64,000 nt of DNA from JAIVGV01 sp036389335. GTDB lineage: Bacteria > Acidobacteriota > Blastocatellia > Pyrinomonadales > Pyrinomonadaceae. Positions 26,660-34,076 of this stretch are shown here, in pieces. A program made the translations under genes and the position numbers. The stretch lies in the NCBI GenBank assembly GCA_036389335.1, contig DASVQC010000098.1:62001-126000 (forward strand), written 5' to 3'. Positions within the stretch are counted from its first letter, which is position 1. Each line of letters begins with the position of its first letter. Under the pieces are notes generated by a model. That model searched no databases. It saw only the letters and a program-made list of their open reading frames with translations, and had not been told where the DNA came from.

Positions 26660-28894
26660 GTGAAGTCCCGCAGACAAGTGGCAAGCGCATCACACAGGCT
26701 CGGCTCGCGCGGACGGCGGCGGCGCGCGCTCTCGCTCTCGCTCTTCGCGCTCGCCGCCGCGCTCGCGTGCCTGCCGCTTTCGGAAGAGAGATCGGCGGCG
26801 CAGGCGTCGCGCCCCGTCCTCGTCAGCGAGCCGACCTCGACGCGCGCCGTCGCGTGGGATTCCGTGACCCACACGCGCGAGCCCTTCGCGCTCACGTCGG
26901 CGCACGCGCTCGGCACAGACCGCCGCACGCGGGTTCAACTCTTCGCCCTCAACCTCGACCCGTCCGACGACGCATCGACCGTCGCGGCTGACGCCGAAGA
27001 CGGCGCGCACCGCGTCTTCGCACTCGTGGTCGAGAGCGTGTTGTCAGTGCCCGGTCAGGAGTGGATGCACTCCGTCACCGTGCGGCTCGACGGGGCGTTG
27101 GCCGACGCGGGCGACGTGCTCGTGCGCGTCACGCGCCGCGGCGTGGCGAGCAACCGCGTCAGAGTCGGCGTCGGCCACGTCGGCGGCGGGCCGCCGGACG
27201 ACGCGGGCTCCGTGCCGACGCCCGCTCCGCCCGCGACCGCGCCGACGCCGCCCGTCAACTCCGTCACGGCGGGCAACCTCACGGCCGACGACGTGCGCGC
27301 CGTCATCGCCCAAGCCGTCTCCGCCGCCGTCGCTTTGAACCGCGCCGTGACGGTCGCCGTCACGGACAAGGAGGGGAACGTGCTCGGCGTCTTCAGGATG
27401 AACGGCGCGACCGAGCGCGCGCAGTTCCGCGGCGGGACGGCCTTCACGCAGACGCCCGACGCGGCGACGGGCCTCGTCGCGCAGGGGCTCGAAGGGACGA
27501 GCCTCAACCCCGCTTTGAACCCCGCGCGGCGCGCGGCCATCTCGAAGGCCGGGACTGCCGCGTTCTTCAGCACGCAGGGCAACGCCTTCACGGCGCGCAC
27601 GGCGGGCTTCATCATTCAGGAGCATTTCCCGCCCGGCGTCGCGAACCAGCCTTCGGGGCCGCTCTACGGCGTGCAGTTCTCGCAGCTCGAATGCTCCGAC
27701 GTCAAGAAGCCCGGCCTGCCCTTCGGCCTCGCAGCCGATCCCGGCTCCGTCCCGCTCTACAAGAACGGCGTCCACTCCGGCGGCGTCGGCGTCGAGGGCG
27801 ACGGGCTCTACGCCGTCGACCGCGATCCGGCGGACTCCGACAAACCCTTCGAGGAGTTGATCGCCGTCGCCGCCGCGCGCGGCTACGAAGCCCCGGCGTC
27901 GATTCGCGCCGACAACATCCTCGTGGGCGGCATCCGGCTCCCGTACGCGAACGCGACCGACGCCGACGCGCCGCGCCCCGCGACGCTCCCGTTCGCGAGC
28001 CTGCCCGGCGCGCTCGACGCGGATTTCCCTCTGCGCGCGGCGCAGCCCTCACACTTCGTGCCCGCGACGGTCGGCGGCGTGAATGGTGCGGTGGACTTAC
28101 GATTCTCGCCGTTTCGCGGCAGCACGTCCGGCTCCGCGAACGCTCTCGGCGCGGCGGACGTGACCGCGATACTCGCGCAGGCGGCGCGGCAGGCCGACGT
28201 CACGCGCGCGGCGATCCGCAACCCGCTCGGCAGCGCGGCGCGCGTCTCCATCGCGGTCGTCGACGCGGACGGGCAGGTGCTCGGCATCTTCCGCACGGCG
28301 GACGCGCCCGTCTTCGGCTTCGACGTCTCGGCGCAGAAGGCCCGCACCGCCGCCTTCGCCTCGCGCTCGGACGCGGCGGCGAAACTTCGCGCGGCGGGTT
28401 TCTCAAACTACGCCGACCGCGCCGCCGCAGACGGCATACGCTTCGACGGCTCAATCGCCTTCAGCGACCGCGCGGGCGGGTTCCTGCACCGCCCGTTTCT
28501 GCCCGACGGCATCGACGGCACGCAGGCGGGGCCGTTGAGCACGCCGCTCGATCGTTGGAGCGTCTTCAACGTCGGGCTCCAGCTCGATCTGTTGAAGGCG
28601 AACTTGGAAGCGACGCTCGCCGCGCCGCCTTCCTCACCCGCGAACCTGCCGTGCACGCCGATCCCGAACCTGCCGAACGGGATGCAAATCTTTCCGGGCA
28701 GCGTGCCGCTCTACCGCAACGGCGAGCTGGTCGGCGGCATCGGCGTCAGCGGCGACGGGGTCGAGCAGGACGACCTGATCGCCGCGGCGGGCGCCGTCGG
28801 CTTCGCCCCGCCCGAATCGATCCGCGCCGATCAGTTCTTCGTCCGCGGCGTGCGCCTGCCCTTCCTCAAGTTCCCGCGCAGCCCGAACCTTTAA
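26660..28894 (+). CDS. Secreted protein with two GlcG/HbpS-like domains
   Basis: 744 residues. A basic N-terminus and hydrophobic core (LSLSLFALAAALACLP) indicate export. Two similar halves follow an N-terminal region of about 200 residues. Each begins like GlcG/HbpS (haem-degrading or haem-binding, PF03928): LTADDVRAVIAQAVSAAV with VAVTDKEGNVLGVFR near residue 206, and LGAADVTAILAQAARQAD with IAVVDADGQVLGIFR near 496. Each ends with the family's Gly motif, GSVPLYKNGVHSGGVGVEG and GSVPLYRNGELVGGIGVSG. The tandem arrangement is an internal duplication. Role inferred as haem or small-ligand binding outside the cytoplasm, which would suit the cytochrome-rich surroundings. It converges on the TPR gene. 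Confidence 0.8.
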   Translation: MKSRRQVASASHRLGSRGRRRRALSLSLFALAAALACLPLSEERSAAQASRPVLVSEPTSTRAVAWDSVTHTREPFALTSAHALGTDRRTRVQLFALNLDPSDDASTVAADAEDGAHRVFALVVESVLSVPGQEWMHSVTVRLDGALADAGDVLVRVTRRGVASNRVRVGVGHVGGGPPDDAGSVPTPAPPATAPTPPVNSVTAGNLTADDVRAVIAQAVSAAVALNRAVTVAVTDKEGNVLGVFRMNGATERAQFRGGTAFTQTPDAATGLVAQGLEGTSLNPALNPARRAAISKAGTAAFFSTQGNAFTARTAGFIIQEHFPPGVANQPSGPLYGVQFSQLECSDVKKPGLPFGLAADPGSVPLYKNGVHSGGVGVEGDGLYAVDRDPADSDKPFEELIAVAAARGYEAPASIRADNILVGGIRLPYANATDADAPRPATLPFASLPGALDADFPLRAAQPSHFVPATVGGVNGAVDLRFSPFRGSTSGSANALGAADVTAILAQAARQADVTRAAIRNPLGSAARVSIAVVDADGQVLGIFRTADAPVFGFDVSAQKARTAAFASRSDAAAKLRAAGFSNYADRAAADGIRFDGSIAFSDRAGGFLHRPFLPDGIDGTQAGPLSTPLDRWSVFNVGLQLDLLKANLEATLAAPPSSPANLPCTPIPNLPNGMQIFPGSVPLYRNGELVGGIGVSGDGVEQDDLIAAAGAVGFAPPESIRADQFFVRGVRLPFLKFPRSPNL

Positions 28895-28910
28895 TCGATT
28901 CAGAGAGCTT

Positions 28911-28975
28911 CCTTCGCGCCTTTGCGCCTTTGCGTGAAATTCATTCTCACGCCGGAGGCGCTGGAGGCGCGAAGG
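28911..28975. repeat. Family B inverted repeat, imperfect copy
   Basis: Arms 28911-28937 and about 28947-28975, with words CCTTTGCG and GGAGGCGC. The right arm has drifted. Located between converging genes (stops at 28894 and 28982), as for the perfect copy at 19944. Confidence 0.85.
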
Positions 28976-28981
28976 GAGACG

Positions 28982-29755
28982 CTAAGGCAGAGCGTCGGCG
29001 CTCGAACGGAGAGCGGGGAGCATGGGGTTGTTGGGGTTGACGGCGGCGAGCCTGTCGATGGCGTCGCGGGCGGTCGCCTTGTCTTTGAGGTTGAGGGCGG
29101 CGGAGGCGAGGTTTTGTAGCGTCAGCTCGTGACGCGGATCGAGCTGGAGGGCGCGGCGGTATTCGTCTATGGCGCGCTGGTAGTCGGGCGGGTCGCGCTG
29201 GAAGTAGGTGTTGCCGAGATCGGTGCGCGCGTCGGCGTTGGCCGGATCGGCGGCGAGCGAGCGCGTGTAGAAGTCCGCCGCCGAGGGGAAGTCGCCCGCG
29301 TCGTATTTGACGTTGCCCATTTCGAGCAGCGCGTCCGGGTCTTGCGGCCTGAGCTTGAGGGCGCGCTCCAGATAGAGCGTCGCCTTGTCGAGCGCGCGCA
29401 GGCGGTAGAAGGTCGCGGCGGCGGTCATCTGTAGCGCGAAGTCGGCGGGCTTGGCGTCGGCGGCGGCCATCGCGTCCTGCGCCTCGCGGCTCGTCGCCGC
29501 CGCGCCTTCCGGGCTCGCGGGCGAGCCGTCGGAGGCGACGCCGCTGATGTCCGGGTGGCCGGGCGGGAGCCCGCCGGAGTCCTGCGAAGGGTCGAGCGGG
29601 GGCGCGCTCTTGACGTTGATCGAAGAGACCTGATCGGACGCCGCGACGGCGGGGGCCGGGGGCGGGGCGACGCCCAGACGGTTGGCGAGAAAGAAGCCGA
29701 CGCCGAAGCCGAGCAGGAGGCCGCCGAGGCAGAAGAGCAAGTTTCTGGTCGTCAT
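28982..29755 (-). CDS. Membrane-anchored TPR protein (CcmI-like)
   Basis: 257 residues from the ATG at 29755, which starts directly with a membrane segment (LLFCLGGLLLGFGVGFFLA); the longer frame upstream lacks one. A Pro/Ser-rich linker precedes at least three TPR units (TFYRLRALDKATLYLERALKL, ALLEMGNVKYDAGDFPSAAD, AIDEYRRALQLDPRHELTLQ). It is similar in its C-terminal half to the TPR protein at 33238: both have PPDY-RA--E-RRALQ-DPRHE. A single N-terminal helix plus periplasmic TPRs fits a CcmI/CycH-like apocytochrome chaperone. It is divergent from resB. TGCTATCAT on the minus strand at 29774-29766 would give an almost leaderless mRNA. Confidence 0.8.
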   Translation of the reverse strand: MTTRNLLFCLGGLLLGFGVGFFLANRLGVAPPPAPAVAASDQVSSINVKSAPPLDPSQDSGGLPPGHPDISGVASDGSPASPEGAAATSREAQDAMAAADAKPADFALQMTAAATFYRLRALDKATLYLERALKLRPQDPDALLEMGNVKYDAGDFPSAADFYTRSLAADPANADARTDLGNTYFQRDPPDYQRAIDEYRRALQLDPRHELTLQNLASAALNLKDKATARDAIDRLAAVNPNNPMLPALRSSADALP

Positions 29756-29820
29756 TTCGCCGGGGATGATAGCACGGCGGCGGGGCGCGGCGGCGGCGCG
29801 GGCGGCGCGCGACTGCGCGT

Positions 29821-29849
29821 TTGCCGCGCGGTGGTCGATGCGGTATGAT
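29821..29849 (+). promoter_or_regulatory. Candidate promoter of resB-ccsA
   Basis: TTGCCG at 29821-29826 and TATGAT at 29844-29849 with a 17-base spacer, about 100 bases before the resB start. Confidence 0.55.
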
Positions 29850-29950
29850 TCGCCTTTAAGACGGATGATCCGCGGTCTCACCCCTCTGAGTCGCTTTCGT
29901 CGGCGCGGTGGCTCAAGAGAAGTTTTAGCCCGAGCGAACCGTCATCTACC

Positions 29951-31501
29951 ATGTCAGCAATCGAAGAAACTAAACCCGAGATCGGCGTGAAGTCTGCCGC
30001 CGCCGCGCGCCCGTCCGAGTCGGTCGTGACGCGCGCGCTCAACCTGCTCAGCTCGGTGCGCTTCGGCGTCACGCTGCTGATGATCCTCGTCCTCTTCAGC
30101 ATGGTCGGGATGCTGGTGATGCAGAAGAACGTCGAGGGCTTCGAGAAGTATTTCGCCGACCTCAGCCCGGCGACGCGCCTGCTCTTCGGCAGCCTCGGCC
30201 TGTTCGACATCTACCACGTCTGGTACTTCAACCTCCTGCTCCTCGTCCTCTCGCTCAACATCGTGCTCGCCTCCATCGACCGCTTCCCGAAGGCGTGGAC
30301 GTTCGTCTCCAAGCCGAAGCTCGACGCCTCGGCGAAGTGGCTCGGCGGGCAGGAGCAGCACGCCGAACTCGAACTCGCAGCCGACTCGCGCGAGGCCGCC
30401 GCCGCGCGCGTCGTCGCCGCCTGCAAGTCGGTCGGCCTGAAGACGAGGGTGACGGAGAAGAACGGCAGGACGTTCGTCTTCGCCGAGCGCGGCGCGTGGA
30501 ACCGCCTCGGGGCTTACGCCGTCCACGTCGCGCTGCTGACGATCTTCACGGGCGGGTTCCTGACCGCGCAGTTCGATCAGAACGGCCAGATGCCCGTCCG
30601 CCCCGGCGCGACCTCGAACGAGATGTCGAACACCGACTTCAAGCTCGCCGACGGCGGGCTCAAGCTCGTGCAGGCGACGATGCCGCTGCCCTTCGAGGTG
30701 ACGTGCACGGACATCCAGCAGAAGCTCATCAAGCAGGACGGCCCCATCACGCAGGACAACACGATCGACTGGTTCACCAAGATCAAGATCAGGGACGGCG
30801 GCTCGGAGCACGAGGCGTTCGTCCACCTGAACAACCCCTACGACTACCGCGGCTACCGCTTCTTCCAGGCGAGCTTCATCAACGTGGGCCGCGCGCGCCA
30901 GATCACTCTGCGCCTGAAGCGCGAGGCCGACGGCTACGAGACCGACGTGACGATCCCGCGCGACGGCTCGGTCAACCTCTCGGACGGCACGCACGTCGAG
31001 TTCGTCAACTTCCAGCCCGACTTCACGATGGCGGGCGGGCAGGCGACGACCGCCACGGGCGAGTACAACAACCCGGCGGCGATCTTAAACGTCACGGGCG
31101 CGGACGGCGCGCAGGGCCGCGCCTACGCCTTCACGCAGGAACTCCCGGCGGGCGCGCCCGTCGGACGCGCCGTCGGCGGCTACAAGTTCAAGCTCGTCTC
31201 GTTCGAGAAGGTGCCGGACGCGCACGTGCTCGCGATCCAGAAAGACCCCGGCGCGAGCGTCTTCTACGCCGGGAGCGCGATGCTGATGCTGACGCTCGTC
31301 GGCGTCTTCTTCTTCGCGCACCAGAGGGTGTGGGCTCTCTTGGAGGAGCGCGGCGGGCGGCAGGTCGCCGTGGCCCTCGGCGGCAACGCCAACCGCAACG
31401 CCGTCGCCTTCGAGGACAGGTTCAAGCGTCTGGTCGCGGCGATCAGCGGAGAGACAAACGCCGCGCCGCCCGACGGAGAAACAAACGAGGTACAGTCATG
31501 A
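29951..31501 (+). CDS. resB: Cytochrome c biogenesis protein ResB (Ccs1)
   Basis: 516 residues. Membrane protein of System II cytochrome c maturation that works with CcsA to carry haem across the membrane and attach it to CXXCH sites. ResB features: N-terminal LLSSVRFGVTLLMILVLFSM membrane helix, a second helix (YFNLLLLVLSLNIVLASIDRFP), a third (YAVHVALLTIFTGGFL), a large periplasmic domain with YDYRGYRFFQASF, and a last helix (VFYAGSAMLMLTLVGVFFF) near the C-terminus. Its stop overlaps the ccsA start (ATGA), so translation is coupled. The density of multiheme genes around it gives an obvious set of clients. Confidence 0.95.
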   Translation: MSAIEETKPEIGVKSAAAARPSESVVTRALNLLSSVRFGVTLLMILVLFSMVGMLVMQKNVEGFEKYFADLSPATRLLFGSLGLFDIYHVWYFNLLLLVLSLNIVLASIDRFPKAWTFVSKPKLDASAKWLGGQEQHAELELAADSREAAAARVVAACKSVGLKTRVTEKNGRTFVFAERGAWNRLGAYAVHVALLTIFTGGFLTAQFDQNGQMPVRPGATSNEMSNTDFKLADGGLKLVQATMPLPFEVTCTDIQQKLIKQDGPITQDNTIDWFTKIKIRDGGSEHEAFVHLNNPYDYRGYRFFQASFINVGRARQITLRLKREADGYETDVTIPRDGSVNLSDGTHVEFVNFQPDFTMAGGQATTATGEYNNPAAILNVTGADGAQGRAYAFTQELPAGAPVGRAVGGYKFKLVSFEKVPDAHVLAIQKDPGASVFYAGSAMLMLTLVGVFFFAHQRVWALLEERGGRQVAVALGGNANRNAVAFEDRFKRLVAAISGETNAAPPDGETNEVQS

Positions 31502-33147
31502 GTGAAGTCTTGAAACACCCCGCGCAGCTCGGCTCGTCGAAACTGGATCCGGGCGGCTGGTCAATCGGCTCGTACCTCCCGGCGGCGCTGCCCGTCGCGG
31601 GCGCGCTCGTGATGCTGCTGCTGCGCATCCAGTTGGGCGGCGACCACTTCATCAACGACGGCGCGCTGATGATGCTCGCGCTCGCCGGCTACATCGTCGG
31701 CGGCGTCTTCCTGCTCGTGAACCTCTACGCGCCGTCGGGGATGGCGCAGAAGATCGGGCTGTGGTCGGGCGGCATCGGCGTCTTCTGCAACCTGTCGAGC
31801 TGGCTCGTGCGCTGGGTCGCCTCGCACGACCGCGAGCTGGCGGTCTTGCAGCGCAACGGCTACGGCCCGGATCAGATGCCGTGGGTCTGGCGCTACATCC
31901 CGTTCGCCAACCTCTACGATCTCTCGCTCGCCTTCGCCTTCGGCGCGGGCGTGACGACGATGCTCGTCTCGGGGCGCAAGAGCTTCCGCTTCATCGGCGC
32001 GATGTCTCTGCCGCTCGCCTCGCTCGTGCTCATCCTCGCGCGCTTCATCGGCAACGAGTTCATCAACCTGCCGCCGGTCTTGGACTCTTACTGGCGACCG
32101 ATCCACGTCGGCACGGCCTCGATCTCCTACGGCGTCGCGCTCGTCTGCTTCGCCGCCGCCGTGCTCTACCTCCTGAAGGTCGGGACGAAGCCCGAGTCGA
32201 TGACCATCGCGGCGGCGGCCTTCGCCATCTTCGTCTTCGCCACGGTCGGCGGACAGTTCGGCACGTTCAGGATTTTGACGACCGGCAACTACGCCGCCTC
32301 GACCTTCCTCAACGGCTCGCCCCCGGCGCTCCCGCTGCGCGTCAACATCCCTTACGTCGGCCCCGCGCTCATCCTCGCCGGGCTGCTGCTCGCCGGCGTC
32401 ATCGTCCTCTTCATCAGGTACGTGACGAGGGGCGACGAGAAGTCGCAACGCCTCGGCCATCACCTGCTGAAGGCCTCGCTCGTCGTGCAGATGATCGCCA
32501 TCGCGCTGCTCGTCTCGCAGATCAAGAGCGCGACGCCCGTCGCCGCCTGCCCCGACTCCGGCGGCTTCTTCGAGAAGTGCTACGACAAGGCGCAGTACCC
32601 GCGCTTCGGCAAGTGGCTCGCGGAGCAGCAGGAGGGCGTCACCCCGGAAGAGGTCAGGGCGCTCAGCGCGGCGCAACTGACCGGCGCGTCGGAGAACTTC
32701 GTCAGCCAGCGCGGCTCGCAGTTGACCCTGAGCACGAAAGCCAACCCGGTCGAGCTGTCCGCGCTCATCACCGCGTTCGCGGCGACGCTCTTCGTCGCCA
32801 TCTTCGCCTTCAAGACGGAGAAACTCCGCGCCGCGCTGCCCGCGCCCGAAAAACTCGACTCCCTGATGTACAAGACGGCCAGCGTCGCCTTCGCCGGGCT
32901 CGCCATCCTGCTCATCACGGGCGCGATCTGGGCCAACGAGTCGTGGGGCCGCTACTGGGGCTGGGACTCCAAAGAGACGGGCGCGTTCGTCGCGTGGCTC
33001 ACCTACGGCGGCTTCCTCCACGCGCGCATCGCGCGCGGCCTGACGGGCAAGCGCAGCGCCTACTTCGCCATCGTCGCGTTCCTCTTGGTCATCTTCACCT
33101 ACCTCGGCGTCAGCTACCTGATCCCGGGGCTCCACTCCTACGCCTGA
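31498..33147 (+). CDS. ccsA: Cytochrome c biogenesis protein CcsA (ResC)
   Basis: 549 residues from the ATG at 31498, which overlaps the resB stop. Multi-pass protein of the haem-handling family. The WWD-type haem-binding motif is present near the C-terminus: GAIWANESWGRYWGWDSKE, followed by ETGAFVAWLTYGGFLHAR. Potential axial His residues are in YWRPIHVGTASISYGVAL and GGFLHAR. A large insert (about residues 345-430), which includes Cys in AACPDSGG and EKCYDK and a predicted extra-membrane stretch, is longer than in common CcsA proteins. Together with ResB it forms the CcsBA synthetase. A family D inverted repeat follows and then a TPR protein gene. Confidence 0.95.
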   Translation: MSEVLKHPAQLGSSKLDPGGWSIGSYLPAALPVAGALVMLLLRIQLGGDHFINDGALMMLALAGYIVGGVFLLVNLYAPSGMAQKIGLWSGGIGVFCNLSSWLVRWVASHDRELAVLQRNGYGPDQMPWVWRYIPFANLYDLSLAFAFGAGVTTMLVSGRKSFRFIGAMSLPLASLVLILARFIGNEFINLPPVLDSYWRPIHVGTASISYGVALVCFAAAVLYLLKVGTKPESMTIAAAAFAIFVFATVGGQFGTFRILTTGNYAASTFLNGSPPALPLRVNIPYVGPALILAGLLLAGVIVLFIRYVTRGDEKSQRLGHHLLKASLVVQMIAIALLVSQIKSATPVAACPDSGGFFEKCYDKAQYPRFGKWLAEQQEGVTPEEVRALSAAQLTGASENFVSQRGSQLTLSTKANPVELSALITAFAATLFVAIFAFKTEKLRAALPAPEKLDSLMYKTASVAFAGLAILLITGAIWANESWGRYWGWDSKETGAFVAWLTYGGFLHARIARGLTGKRSAYFAIVAFLLVIFTYLGVSYLIPGLHSYA

Positions 33148-33160
33148 GGGGCGTGACAGG

Positions 33161-33220
33161 TAAACCGTGACGGGTGACAGGAGAAGATCGCGCGTCTTTC
33201 CTGTCACCCGTCACGGTTTA
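33161..33220. repeat. Family D inverted repeat (GTGACAGG words)
   Basis: Perfect 21-base arms: 33161-33181 (starting TAAACCGTGACGG) and 33200-33220. Loop of 18 bases. Lies between ccsA and the TPR gene, both plus strand. A related but diverged copy flanks family C words at 53242-53360. Confidence 0.93.
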
Positions 33221-33237
33221 CGGTTTACGGATCGTCA

Positions 33238-33957
33238 ATGTCATCAGTCTCGATGAACAAAGAGGGCCTGCTCTTCGCGCTCGTCGGCGTCGGCTTCGGG
33301 CTCTTCTTCGGCTTCGCCTTCGTGACGTGGGCGAATCAGCGCGCGGCGCAGCAGCCCGCGCGCGCGGCGGCGGCGGAGGCGGCGGGCGAGGGCGAGCAGG
33401 CCGCCGAGGCGGAGGCCGCCATCAAGCGCGCGCGAGAGAACCCGAAGGACTTCGACGCGCAGATGGAGGGCGCGCGCGCCTACTACGACTCGCGGCGCTT
33501 CGACGACGCCATCGATCTCCTGCTGCGCGCCAACGAGCTTCAGCCGACGAACGTCGAGCCGGTCGTCGCGCTCGCGCACGTCAACGCCGACGCCGGCAAC
33601 TACAAGGCCGCGGAGAAGTGGTACGTCGCCGCGCTCGGCATGAAGCCCGAAGACGCGGAGGCGCGCGCGGGCCTCGGTCGCGTGCTGCTGCTCTCGCAGC
33701 CGCCCGACTACGCGCGCGCCGTCGCGGAGCTGCGCCGCGCGCTCCAGACCGATCCGCGCCACGAGCCGTCGTTGCAGTTCCTCGCCTTCGCCCTCTCGCA
33801 GGAGGGCGACGAGCGCGGCGCGCGCGAGGCGGTCGGGCGGCTCGAAAAGATCAACCCGAACAGCGCCGCCCTCCCGCGCCTGCGCGAAGAGATCGAGGCG
33901 CGCGCCAAGGGCCCGCGGGCGGCGGGCGCGAACGCCCCGCAGGAGGGCGCGCGGTGA
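33238..33957 (+). CDS. Membrane-anchored TPR protein, second CcmI-like copy
   Basis: 239 residues (an ATG 15 bases further in is also possible). An N-terminal helix (LLFALVGVGFGLFFGFAFV) anchors it; an Ala/Glu-rich linker precedes about four TPR units (AYYDSRRFDDAIDLLLRANEL, VNADAGNYKAAEKWYVAALGM, DYARAVAELRRALQTDPRHE). Its C-terminal half is clearly related to the TPR protein at 28982-29755, so the two flank resB-ccsA as paralogues. The likely job is to hold unfolded apocytochromes for the CcsBA synthetase, by analogy with CcmI/CycH. It precedes the two nonaheme-type cytochrome genes on the same strand. Confidence 0.8.
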   Translation: MSSVSMNKEGLLFALVGVGFGLFFGFAFVTWANQRAAQQPARAAAAEAAGEGEQAAEAEAAIKRARENPKDFDAQMEGARAYYDSRRFDDAIDLLLRANELQPTNVEPVVALAHVNADAGNYKAAEKWYVAALGMKPEDAEARAGLGRVLLLSQPPDYARAVAELRRALQTDPRHEPSLQFLAFALSQEGDERGAREAVGRLEKINPNSAALPRLREEIEARAKGPRAAGANAPQEGAR

Positions 33958-33962
33958 GGGCT

Positions 33963-33991
33963 TTGTCGCCGCGCCGCGCCTGTGCTACAAA
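33963..33991 (+). promoter_or_regulatory. Candidate promoter of the cytochrome genes at 34 kb
   Basis: TTGTCG at 33963-33968 and TACAAA at 33986-33991, 17-base spacer. A transcript starting near 33998 would have a leader of about 80 bases before the GTG at 34077 and would then meet the terminator-like hairpin at 34111. Confidence 0.45.
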
Positions 33992-34076
33992 CCTCGTCGT
34001 CTCCCGTCCGTCTTGACGGCGACGCCGTCGCCGTCGCCGATAAACCGTCGGGCGCGTTTTCTCAAGCAGGTCTAGC

